DNA from: Thermohalobaculum sp038534135
GTDB taxonomy: Bacteria; Pseudomonadota; Alphaproteobacteria; Rhodobacterales; Rhodobacteraceae
DNA: 64,000 bases
Direction: 5' to 3'
NCBI GenBank assembly: GCA_038534135.1
Contig: JBCAXJ010000014.1
Coordinates: forward strand, 1-64,000
Made by a program: the position numbers and the translations under genes. The notes under the pieces are model-generated. The model worked only from the letters and a program-made list of their open reading frames with translations. It did no database searches and was not told the origin of the DNA. Of the stretch, positions 32,630 through 40,219 are shown one piece after another. The stretch's first letter is position 1. Each line of letters starts with the position of its first letter.

Positions 32630-33967
32630 ATGAACCAGCATTTTTCCGATACCCGCAAGATCGATCCGACCCGCGCGGACCGCGTCCGCCCCGATGGCAC
32701 GCCCGACAATGATGACCGCGCCGAAATCGGACCGACGCCGCTGGCCTTTGCCGAGTGGGCGGCTGCCGGGATCACGCCGCCGAACCTTGCGCGGATGCGC
32801 GAGGACCGGCACGCCCGGCTGGTCAAGGGGATCAACGATCGCGGCTATGGCGGCGCGCTGTTCTTCGACCCGTTGAACATCCGTTTCGCGACCGACGCGA
32901 CCAACATGCAGCTTTGGAATGCGCACAACCCGTTCCGGGCCTGTTTCGTCGCGGCGGACGGCCACATGGTCCTGTTCGAATACAAAGGGTCCTACCGCTT
33001 TCTCTCGGGCTTCAATCCGCTGGTCAGCGAGGTTCGTGGCGGGGCGGCGATGTTCTACTTCTCGAACGGTGACCGGCTCGAACAGGATGCGCACACCTTC
33101 GCGGGAGAGCTTGGCGCGTTGATGGCCGAGCATTCTCCGAACATGCGCATCGCCGTCGACAAGATCATGGTGCCGGGCTACCGCGCCCTGACCGAGGCGG
33201 GCTTCACGGTCGAGGAAGGCGAGGAACTGGCCGAGAAAGTGCGCTCGATCAAGGGACCGGAAGAGATCGCCGCCATGCGCTGCTGCATGCACGCCTGCGA
33301 GCTGTCGGTCGCGGCGATGGAACAGGCAGCCCGCGACAATGCCGGGGGTGGGATGACCGAGGACGATGTCTGGGCCGTGCTGCACGCCGAGAACATCAAG
33401 CGCGGTGGCGAGTGGATCGAAACCCGGCTACTGTCTTCGGGCCCGCGGACCAATCCGTGGTTCCAGGAATGCGGCCCGCGTGTGCTGAAGAACAACGAGA
33501 TCCTGGGCCTCGATACCGATCTGGTCGGGTGCTACGGCATGTGCTCGGACATCTCCCGAACCTGGTGGATCGGCGACGAAGAGGCGCCTGCCGAGATGCG
33601 TCGCCAGTATCAGATCGGCGTCGAGCACATCCAGACGAACGCCGAGTTGCTGAAGCCCGGTGTGTCGTTCAAGGAACTGACCTTTGGCGGGCACCTGCTG
33701 GCGCCAGAGTTTGTCGAGAGCCGTTACGGCTGCAAGATGCACGGGGTTGGTCTGTGCGATGAGTGGCCGCTGATCACCTATCCCGAAGACTGGCGTGTGG
33801 GTGCTTTCGATTATGTCGTGCAGCCCGGGATGATGTTCTGCGTCGAGGTCGTGGTCGCCCACAAGGGCGGTGATTTCTCGATCAAGCTGGAGGATCAGAT
33901 CCTGATCACCGAGGATGGCCACGAGAACCTGACCAACTATCCATTCGATCCGCGCCTGATGGCGTGA
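32630..33967 (+). CDS. dddP: DMSP lyase DddP (M24 peptidase fold), copy B
   Basis: 445-residue DddP, the same length as I recall for the enzymes of Roseovarius and Ruegeria, and co-linear with them without gaps. It starts MNQHFSDTRKIDPTRADR and has NIRFATDATNMQLWNAHNPF. The active-site residues fall at exactly the published numbers: Asp295, Asp297, Asp307, Tyr366, His371, Glu406 and Glu421 (segments LDTDLVG, CSDISRTWW, CKMHGVGLCDEWP, CVEVVVA and IKLEDQILI). A GGAGG precedes the ATG at 32630. This copy is the probable orthologue of the characterised DMSP lyase; copy A is the divergent paralogue. A very stable hairpin follows. Confidence 0.93.
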   Translation: MNQHFSDTRKIDPTRADRVRPDGTPDNDDRAEIGPTPLAFAEWAAAGITPPNLARMREDRHARLVKGINDRGYGGALFFDPLNIRFATDATNMQLWNAHNPFRACFVAADGHMVLFEYKGSYRFLSGFNPLVSEVRGGAAMFYFSNGDRLEQDAHTFAGELGALMAEHSPNMRIAVDKIMVPGYRALTEAGFTVEEGEELAEKVRSIKGPEEIAAMRCCMHACELSVAAMEQAARDNAGGGMTEDDVWAVLHAENIKRGGEWIETRLLSSGPRTNPWFQECGPRVLKNNEILGLDTDLVGCYGMCSDISRTWWIGDEEAPAEMRRQYQIGVEHIQTNAELLKPGVSFKELTFGGHLLAPEFVESRYGCKMHGVGLCDEWPLITYPEDWRVGAFDYVVQPGMMFCVEVVVAHKGGDFSIKLEDQILITEDGHENLTNYPFDPRLMA

Positions 33968-34029
33968 GGCGCGGGTTTCGCCCGCTCGCACTGCGCCCTG
34001 CGGGCGCACCGCTCGGGAGCGATCAGGCC

Positions 34030-34094
34030 CGCCACCACCCCCACCGCCGCCAACGAACGCTGCGCGTCCGTTGGCGGCGGTGGGGGTGGTGGCG
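34030..34094. terminator. Perfect 26-bp stem-loop between convergent dddP and glycosyltransferase genes
   Basis: The 26 bases at 34030-34055 are the exact reverse complement of 34069-34094, with a 13-base loop. The left arm begins CGCCACCACCCCCACC and is rich in CCN and GCC. The hairpin lies 63 bases after the dddP stop and only 2 bases before the stop of the convergent glycosyltransferase, so it can terminate both. No U-tract follows; the stem strength alone is exceptional. Confidence 0.7.
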
Positions 34095-34095
34095 T

Positions 34096-35772
34096 TCAAT
34101 TCGAACAAGCCTCCCAGCGCGGGTCGTCCTGGGTCACCAGATCGGCGGTTTCGAACTTGCCGCGATTGTAGTTGAAGTAGGTCACCTGTCCGCGGACCAC
34201 GCCGCCCGGGAAATCATCGCCCAGGATGCCACGCCAGCGGTTTTCGATCAGCACCATGGCGCCCGGATCGTTGCGCAGCGCCGGGATTGCCGTGGCCGGT
34301 CCGGTGTTGTCGGTGTCGGTGCCGTTCAGGAAGATCAGGCTCGGCTCGCGATAGCCGATGGAATGCAGTGGGCCCGAGGCGCATGGTTGATATTGCTGCG
34401 CAAGCGCCGTGATCCGGGGACTGGCGAAGGCCGTTGTCAGTGACGGCAGACCGAACTGCAAGACTGCGGGGTAGAGCACGAGGGCAGCGATCAGGCTGGC
34501 GGTCACCTGTGCTCTGATCCGGCTGTCCAATGCGGCGCGGGCGGCGTGCCAGGCGGCCCACCCCCCGATGGCGACAAGCGGCAAGATCGGCCAGACGACT
34601 TTCTGCTGCAGGATGGCTGGCAGAATCAGGAGCGCGCCGATCAGCAAGACGACTGGCAGAAGCGTCAGGACAGCGCTGGCCCGGCGCAACCAGAGTGGCG
34701 CCTCGGTGCGGTTCTCGGACAGGACCCATGCCGCAACCGCGATGGCCAATGCTGGATAGACGGGCAGCACGTAGTGCGGCAGTTTCGTTGGCACGATCTC
34801 GAGGATGATCCAGAATGGGATCACCCAGCCGGCCAGCAGCCGCAGCCACGGTTCTCGGCGCCCGGCCCACAACCCGATTGCAGCAAGCGGCAACAACGCT
34901 GCCCAGGGCCAGAAGGTCAGCCAGACCAAAGCCGAATACAAACCCGGCGGTCCCCAGTGCTTCTCCTGCCCGCTGGTCAGCTTGGCACCCATGTCCCGCC
35001 CGAGGGACTCGGCGAAGAAGGCGCCGTCCGAGACGATCCAGATCGCCACGAGCCAGGGCGCGACCAGCGCGACCGTCAGAGCCACTCCGGCAAGCGGTTT
35101 GAACCGCATGAAAGCAGGTGGTGCGCGCGTCGCGATCCAGATCCAGACGAAGGCGAGCACGGCGATCGCAGGAACAATCGGACCTTTCAGCAGGATGCCG
35201 CCCGCGATCCCGAGCCAGAAGATCAGCACCGCAGCCCAGCCGCCCGCGCCCAACAGGAGATGCGCCATGCCCCCCAAGACCGCAATCGCGCTGGCCAACA
35301 GGGCGGCATCGGTCTTGGCGATGTTGGCCTCGCCCGCCAGCAGCAAGCTGGTCGCCATCATCAGGCCTGCGAGAACCGCAGCACGGTCGCCGATCAGCGG
35401 GCGCGCGGCCCAGACGGTCAGCAGGGCCGCCAGGACAGCCGCCAATGCAGACGGGACCCGGTAGGCCCAGATCCCGGCTTCGGCCCCGCCGCCCAGCACC
35501 TGCGCCGAGGCGGCCTGCAGCCAGTAGATGCCGACAGGTTTCTTCCAGCGCGGCTCGTCCTGGAACCGAATGTCGATCAGATCGCCCGTCTCGAGCATCT
35601 GCTTGGATGCCTGCGCAAAGCGTGCTTCGTCGCGGTCGGTGACGGGCATCGCCCACAGACCCGGCAGAACGACGGCAAGTGCCACGATCAGGATCAGAGC
35701 CGTCGCGCGCAATCGGCCCGCAGATGCCCAGTCGAGCGTGCGGCGGAATCCATCCTCGAACCGGTCAAGCAT
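34096..35772 (-). CDS. GT39/ArnT-like membrane glycosyltransferase
   Basis: 558-residue polytopic membrane protein of the dolichyl-/undecaprenyl-phosphate-sugar dependent glycosyltransferase family (ArnT/PMT type, GT39/GT83). The first periplasmic loop carries the catalytic acidic pair in MPVTDRDEARFAQASKQML and the conserved RWKKPVGIYWLQAASAQVL. A later membrane-loop motif is PTKLPHYVLPVYPALAIAVA. About eleven or twelve hydrophobic segments are visible, and the C-terminal ~130 residues form a soluble domain. It should transfer a sugar from a polyprenyl-phosphate carrier to lipid A or another periplasmic acceptor; the acceptor is not shown by sequence. It precedes nothing in operon: secG ends 29 bases upstream of its ATG. 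Confidence 0.87.
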   Translation of the reverse strand: MLDRFEDGFRRTLDWASAGRLRATALILIVALAVVLPGLWAMPVTDRDEARFAQASKQMLETGDLIDIRFQDEPRWKKPVGIYWLQAASAQVLGGGAEAGIWAYRVPSALAAVLAALLTVWAARPLIGDRAAVLAGLMMATSLLLAGEANIAKTDAALLASAIAVLGGMAHLLLGAGGWAAVLIFWLGIAGGILLKGPIVPAIAVLAFVWIWIATRAPPAFMRFKPLAGVALTVALVAPWLVAIWIVSDGAFFAESLGRDMGAKLTSGQEKHWGPPGLYSALVWLTFWPWAALLPLAAIGLWAGRREPWLRLLAGWVIPFWIILEIVPTKLPHYVLPVYPALAIAVAAWVLSENRTEAPLWLRRASAVLTLLPVVLLIGALLILPAILQQKVVWPILPLVAIGGWAAWHAARAALDSRIRAQVTASLIAALVLYPAVLQFGLPSLTTAFASPRITALAQQYQPCASGPLHSIGYREPSLIFLNGTDTDNTGPATAIPALRNDPGAMVLIENRWRGILGDDFPGGVVRGQVTYFNYNRGKFETADLVTQDDPRWEACSN

Positions 35773-35801
35773 ATCGCGACCGTGTTCGGAGCGCGGCGGG
35801 A

Positions 35802-36155
35802 TCAGTTGCCGCTGGGTGCGGTCGGAAGTGGTATCTCGCCGTCATCGCCCGTCGGCGTGGGAAGATCCGGTAGCGGGATCGCACCGCTTTCGAGGGATGC
35901 CGGGGAGCCGTCGAACACCGAGCCGGTTCCCTGGCCACCGCCCGCGACGATTGCGAGCATGATCGAGGTACAAAGAAAGCCGATCGCCAGGAGCCACGTG
36001 ATCTTGCTGAGCGCCGTGGCAGCTCCGCGCTGCGAAACCATCCCGCCGCCGCCGCCGCCAATGCCCAGTGCACCGCCCTCTGAGCGCTGCAAAAGCACAA
36101 CGACGATCAGGAAGACCGCAATGATAAGATGAACGATCAGCAGAACGTTTTCCAT
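35802..36155 (-). CDS. secG: Protein-export membrane protein SecG
   Basis: 117-residue SecG, the small subunit of the SecYEG translocon. MENVLLIVHLIIAVFLIVVV is the first helix, followed by LLQRSEGGALGIGGGGGGMV, the family's glycine-rich linker, and a second helix in KITWLLAIGFLCTSIMLAIV. The C-terminal ~45 residues are a proline- and aspartate-rich tail typical of alphaproteobacterial SecG. The start is the ATG at 36155; the frame remains open to 36182 without support. It is upstream of the glycosyltransferase on the same strand. In related genomes pyrG (CTP synthase) commonly follows secG, as I recall; here it does not. Confidence 0.93.
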   Translation of the reverse strand: MENVLLIVHLIIAVFLIVVVLLQRSEGGALGIGGGGGGMVSQRGAATALSKITWLLAIGFLCTSIMLAIVAGGGQGTGSVFDGSPASLESGAIPLPDLPTPTGDDGEIPLPTAPSGN

Positions 36156-36300
36156 GGGAACCCAGCCAGATGTCCGGAACAAGCGGCGCTTCTATACGCA
36201 GGGATTTGGGATGTCGAGCGGCAATCACAAGGGTGGGAGCCATGGTTGGCCCGTGTCAGAGTGAGCTTTCCGGGGGCGCTGGTTCGGCGAGGCAGGGGCG

Positions 36301-36690
36301 ATGGGATATGACGGCGACAGTTTCTTCACGCTGAGTTCGGCCGGGCAGGCTGGGCTTGCGGTGCTGTCATTCTGTCTCGCAATCGGGATGATCGTGCTGA
36401 CGGTCTGGCTGGCACGCGGGCATCGCCCGATCCTGCGGATCGCGATCTGGCTGGCCGCGTTCACGGCATTCCTCGCGCTGTCACCGCAGGTCTACTACAC
36501 CTACTACCGGGTGATCATTCCCGGCTTGCCATTGCAATGGGTGGTTGCCTGGCCAGACCCGCTCGAGGCGCTTCGGCTCTTGGCCTTCGTGGATCGCCCA
36601 ACGCTGTCGGCGCACGGGCGCGGTATCCTTGGCTGGCTCATGCTGATCGCGGCTGTGGTTGCCGTTCGTTTCAAGACCGCCAGGCGTTGA
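36301..36690 (+). CDS. Small membrane protein of unknown function
   Basis: 129 residues with three hydrophobic segments: AVLSFCLAIGMIVLTVWLA, ILRIAIWLAAFTAFLALSPQ and the C-terminal GWLMLIAAVVAVRFKTARR. A short loop with VYYTYYRVIIPGLPLQWVVA lies between the second and third. A similar short protein is found in several Rhodobacteraceae as I recall, without assigned function. AGGCAGGGGCG precedes the ATG at 36301. It converges with the small transglutaminase gene at 16 bases, and the 145-base gap to secG (divergent) holds their promoters. Confidence 0.7.
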   Translation: MGYDGDSFFTLSSAGQAGLAVLSFCLAIGMIVLTVWLARGHRPILRIAIWLAAFTAFLALSPQVYYTYYRVIIPGLPLQWVVAWPDPLEALRLLAFVDRPTLSAHGRGILGWLMLIAAVVAVRFKTARR

Positions 36691-36706
36691 TCAGCGCCTT
36701 TGACTG

Positions 36707-37648
36707 CTATTGCACTTGCTGCTGGATCTGCCGGATCGTTGCCGTTCCAGGCAGCACCGGTGGCTCGCTTTCAGGTGCTGCCACGACGTCGACCCCGACC
36801 GACAGCAACTGACGGCCAGCACCGACGACGATCCCCGAGACCGGAGCCACGTCGGAATAATCCCGGCCCGACGCAAGCGTGACATGGTCCACACCCGGCA
36901 CGCAGTCGTTCGTCGGATCAAAGTCGACCCAGCCGAAGGCCGGATCCCAGACCGATACCCAGGCGTGGCTTGCGTCAGCGCCCTGCAAACGCTCCTGCCC
37001 CTCCGGCGGGACGGTCCGAAGGTAACCCGAGATGTAACGCGCCGGGATGCGCAGCGACCGCAACGCCGCAAGCATGACATGCGCGAAGTCCTGGCACACG
37101 CCGCGCTTCAACTGGAAACTCTCGCTCGCCAGCGTTTCCGCGCCGGTGGCATCGGTGTCGTACTTGAAGTCGCTGTAGATCCTGCTCATCAATTCCTGAG
37201 CTCCGGCAAGGATCGGGCGTCCGGCTTCGAAGGATTCGGTCACATAAGCCTCGATCGCCACGTCTGGCGCCGACATGGCCGAGGGAAACGCATATGGCGA
37301 CAACTCGGCCACCGGGGTCGCTTCGTCCAGGCCCAAAGCGGCCGCGCGCGTTGCCTCCCACGGAACGGATGCCTCGAAGATCAGCGCCGTGCGCTCGGCC
37401 CGGTCGATCCGGCTGGTCGCGATGATCTCCAACTCGTCATGCGGGCGCGAGATCGTTGCGACATGCACCCGATTGCCGAACATGTCTTCGTGTGTGTCGA
37501 TCGCCTCGGGCTCCGGCAGGATGTTCACACTCGAGAGGATGACGCGCTGGCCGGGGACCGTGACAGGGCTGAGCCGCAACAGATGCTGCGAGAACGCGGC
37601 AGGATTCGCGTAGCGGTAATGCGTGCGGTGGCGGACATCCAGCCTCAT
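36707..37648 (-). CDS. Transglutaminase-like cysteine peptidase
   Basis: 313-residue protein with the N-terminal beta-domain of bacterial transglutaminase-like proteins (MRLDVRHRTHYRYANPAAFS, HLLRLSPVTVPGQRV) and a transglutaminase/papain core. The catalytic triad is present: Cys185 in KRGVCQDFAHVMLAALRS, His228 in ADASHAWVSVW and Asp244 in FGWVDFDPTNDC. Such proteins hydrolyse or exchange peptide amide bonds. Its ATG at 37648 overlaps the stop of the ATP-grasp gene by 4 bases, so the two are translationally coupled. It is the last of three genes in a conserved ligase/transglutaminase module of uncertain function. Confidence 0.9.
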   Translation of the reverse strand: MRLDVRHRTHYRYANPAAFSQHLLRLSPVTVPGQRVILSSVNILPEPEAIDTHEDMFGNRVHVATISRPHDELEIIATSRIDRAERTALIFEASVPWEATRAAALGLDEATPVAELSPYAFPSAMSAPDVAIEAYVTESFEAGRPILAGAQELMSRIYSDFKYDTDATGAETLASESFQLKRGVCQDFAHVMLAALRSLRIPARYISGYLRTVPPEGQERLQGADASHAWVSVWDPAFGWVDFDPTNDCVPGVDHVTLASGRDYSDVAPVSGIVVGAGRQLLSVGVDVVAAPESEPPVLPGTATIRQIQQQVQ

Positions 37649-40188
37649 GACGACACCTCGGCGTCGTTCGGCAGACGGGCCTGGCTGACAAGGGCCTCGG
37701 GCGCATCGGCGTGCGCGAAGAACGCACGGCTGATCAGGTCCGAAATCTCGGCCAGATCGCTCTGGCACCGCGTCAACAAATCGGTGAGTTCGGGCCGTAT
37801 GTTATCGTCATCGGTCGCTGCGAGGGCATCCGCATCGAAGAGGCGCAAATCGGTCAGCAGTTTCAACGCACGGCGGTGCTCGGGCCGACGATAGGGCACG
37901 TCGGTCGGCAACTCGTGCAGCACCTTCTCGAGCCGGTCGACCTGATAGGCCAGCGAGCGCGGGTTGGTCTCGTCCAGGATCAACAGGTCCAAAACGGCAG
38001 CGGGCTGCACGGTCATCATGTAGCGCGAACGATAGGCCGAGGACGAGTCGCTCAGCGTCAGCCAGGCCCGCAGACGGCTTTCCTCGTGCGTGTTCACGCC
38101 CGCCGCCATCTGCTCGGCCACCGCTGCGATCTGAACGCCACGCTCCAGCCGCCGCCCGATCTCGAGAAACCGCCACGCAAAATTGCGCGTCAGGTTCTCC
38201 TGCGCCGATCCGGCAAAGGCGGCAAGCGCCTGCAAAGAGTCCTCGATCATGCGCACCAGCCCGGCGTTCTGGCGCAGCGCACCCCGGGCCTGCCACCGCC
38301 GGTCAGAGCACAGCCGTTCGATATAGCGCCAGCTTTCGGCCGAGATCGACGTGCGTGCCCGCATCCCGCCCGAGCGCAGGATCCGCAGAATCGACGGCAC
38401 GCTCGCGACATCGTCGCCGCGCGTCAGGCGGTGGATCGCATCGCGGTACCGTGCAGCACCCGTCAGGGCCTCGTCGGGAGAGGCATGGATCTCGATGATG
38501 TCGCACAAGAGGTCAGGGTCAGAATCCGTCCGGTTGCCGTCCAGATGACGTTGGACGCAGACGCCCAGAACGCGCAGCACGCTTTCGGTCCGCTCGGCAT
38601 TGCGCCCCAGCCAGAACAGTTCGTCGGCGACGCGGCTGAGCAGATCGCGTCCCGTGCGCCGCAGATGCGCTTGCGCATAGCGGTCATCCAAGCGCGTCGT
38701 GATCTGCGCCGGTGTGCTTGGCTCCGCACCCGGCAGAACCCAGACATCCTTGCCAAAGCCCAGAGCGGACGGCACGCCAGAGGCCGGCATGCGTGTTGCG
38801 ACACCGCCCGGTGCGACGCTCCATCCATCCTGGGTGCGCGAGGCGAAGACCCGCATCATCCAGGGCGCGCGGCTCAGACCTTCCCCGGTCCAGAAAGCCG
38901 TTTCGGCCACATCCGGGGATTGCACGGCGCAGAACCGCTCGCCGAACCGGCCAAGCAGTGTTTCAATGTCTCCGCCGTCGCCATCGACGGTGCCGCCATT
39001 CATGTCCGCAGCGCTGGCGAGCAGGGTATCGCGGCTGTTCAGCGGGACGATGCGCCAGGCTTCGCGTTCCTCGAGCACCTGTTTGCGCGCGCGTTCGCCG
39101 CCCAGCCAAAGGCAAGGCGCATCCCTGAGGTGAAGATCCTCGCCCAGCAGGAATTGTGCGAGGCGATGCGCATACGGCGCCAGGGCACGATGCGCCATGA
39201 CGGCAGAACCGATGCCGTTGACGATCTTGAGCGAACCGGACCGCGCCGCGAGCGACAGCGCCGGGGCACCGAAGGCAGCCCGGCCGGGCCGGTGCAGCGC
39301 GTCGACGCTGGAATCCGCGACACCGCGCAAAAGGACATCGATCCGGCGCAACCCACCCAGGGTTTTCACAAAGGCCGATCCGTCGCGCACCGTCAGATCG
39401 GCTGGTTCAACAAGGGCCGCATCCATGTAGCGGGCAAAATAGGCATGGCTGAAGAAGCGGGGGTCCTTCTCGCCGCTCGTCAGCAGCGCAAGACGCCCGT
39501 CCCAGCCCATCATGTGGCCCAGATGATCCTGGAACCGGGTATAGTGCGACGCGAGGCGCCGCACCCCCATCTCGATGAACGGATCGGCGAAGGCCTGGCT
39601 GGTCGCGATCCGGTTCGAGAGCAACCAGCCATCGCCCAGCGGCGTATCCACCCGGTCGCCCAGGATAACCCAGCGCCCATCGGCGGTGCGCGCGACATCG
39701 GCCTCGTAGATATGCACCCAGTTGCGTGGCGGGCGGCTCCAGCCCGCGCAATGCGCGGCAAAGGCCGGACCACCATAGACCAAGCCCGGCGGCAGCAATC
39801 CTGCACCCAGGGTCCGCCGGTCGGTGTAGACATCGGTGACCGCGGCGTCGGCCAGACGGGCGCGTTGCAGGATGCCCTCTTCCAGTTCACGCCAATCCTT
39901 GTCGGTCAGGATGACCGGCAGCGCATCTTCCTCGGCATCCGGCGTTCCGTGTGCTGCGAATGCGATGCCGCTCTCCGTGCGCAGGCGCAGCAGATCGGCA
40001 TTGGCATCGTCGTATCCGGTGCGTCCGATCTCGGCGAGCCAGTCGATCAGCCCGCGCCAATGCGGCCGCAGCGCGCCGTCGCTGGACAACAGCTCGTCGT
40101 GGACGCCCGACACCGGGCGCCCGTATCCTGCCAGCAGGGCCTCGCGGATCTCCGCGATCCCGGGATCGACGTCGCTGAGCGTCAGCAT
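37645..40188 (-). CDS. Circularly permuted ATP-grasp ligase fused to alpha-E domain
   Basis: 847-residue fusion. The N-terminal ~500 residues are a circularly permuted type 2 ATP-grasp domain, with RPHWRGLIDWLAEIGRTGYD, GGPAFAAHCAGWSRPPRNWV, DGRWVILGDRVDTPLGDGWL and IGSAVMAHRALAPYAHRLAQ. The C-terminal ~310 residues are an alpha-E (DUF403) domain with LLSRVADELFWLGRNAERTE, LEIGRRLERGVQIAAVAEQ and DETNPRSLAYQVDRLEKVLH. In many genomes these are two separate proteins. ATP-grasp ligases form amide bonds, so a peptide-like product is expected; the substrate is unknown. It lies 31 bases after the DUF2126 gene and overlaps the next transglutaminase. Confidence 0.9.
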   Translation of the reverse strand: MLTLSDVDPGIAEIREALLAGYGRPVSGVHDELLSSDGALRPHWRGLIDWLAEIGRTGYDDANADLLRLRTESGIAFAAHGTPDAEEDALPVILTDKDWRELEEGILQRARLADAAVTDVYTDRRTLGAGLLPPGLVYGGPAFAAHCAGWSRPPRNWVHIYEADVARTADGRWVILGDRVDTPLGDGWLLSNRIATSQAFADPFIEMGVRRLASHYTRFQDHLGHMMGWDGRLALLTSGEKDPRFFSHAYFARYMDAALVEPADLTVRDGSAFVKTLGGLRRIDVLLRGVADSSVDALHRPGRAAFGAPALSLAARSGSLKIVNGIGSAVMAHRALAPYAHRLAQFLLGEDLHLRDAPCLWLGGERARKQVLEEREAWRIVPLNSRDTLLASAADMNGGTVDGDGGDIETLLGRFGERFCAVQSPDVAETAFWTGEGLSRAPWMMRVFASRTQDGWSVAPGGVATRMPASGVPSALGFGKDVWVLPGAEPSTPAQITTRLDDRYAQAHLRRTGRDLLSRVADELFWLGRNAERTESVLRVLGVCVQRHLDGNRTDSDPDLLCDIIEIHASPDEALTGAARYRDAIHRLTRGDDVASVPSILRILRSGGMRARTSISAESWRYIERLCSDRRWQARGALRQNAGLVRMIEDSLQALAAFAGSAQENLTRNFAWRFLEIGRRLERGVQIAAVAEQMAAGVNTHEESRLRAWLTLSDSSSAYRSRYMMTVQPAAVLDLLILDETNPRSLAYQVDRLEKVLHELPTDVPYRRPEHRRALKLLTDLRLFDADALAATDDDNIRPELTDLLTRCQSDLAEISDLISRAFFAHADAPEALVSQARLPNDAEVSS

Positions 40189-40219
40189 CTCAAAGCCACT
40201 ATCACCTGCTCAAACCGTT

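Noticed and set aside
33428..34108. Minus-strand frame with a run of nine glycines near its start
   Set aside because: The glycine run is the translated GC hairpin at 34030-34094 and the rest is antisense to dddP.
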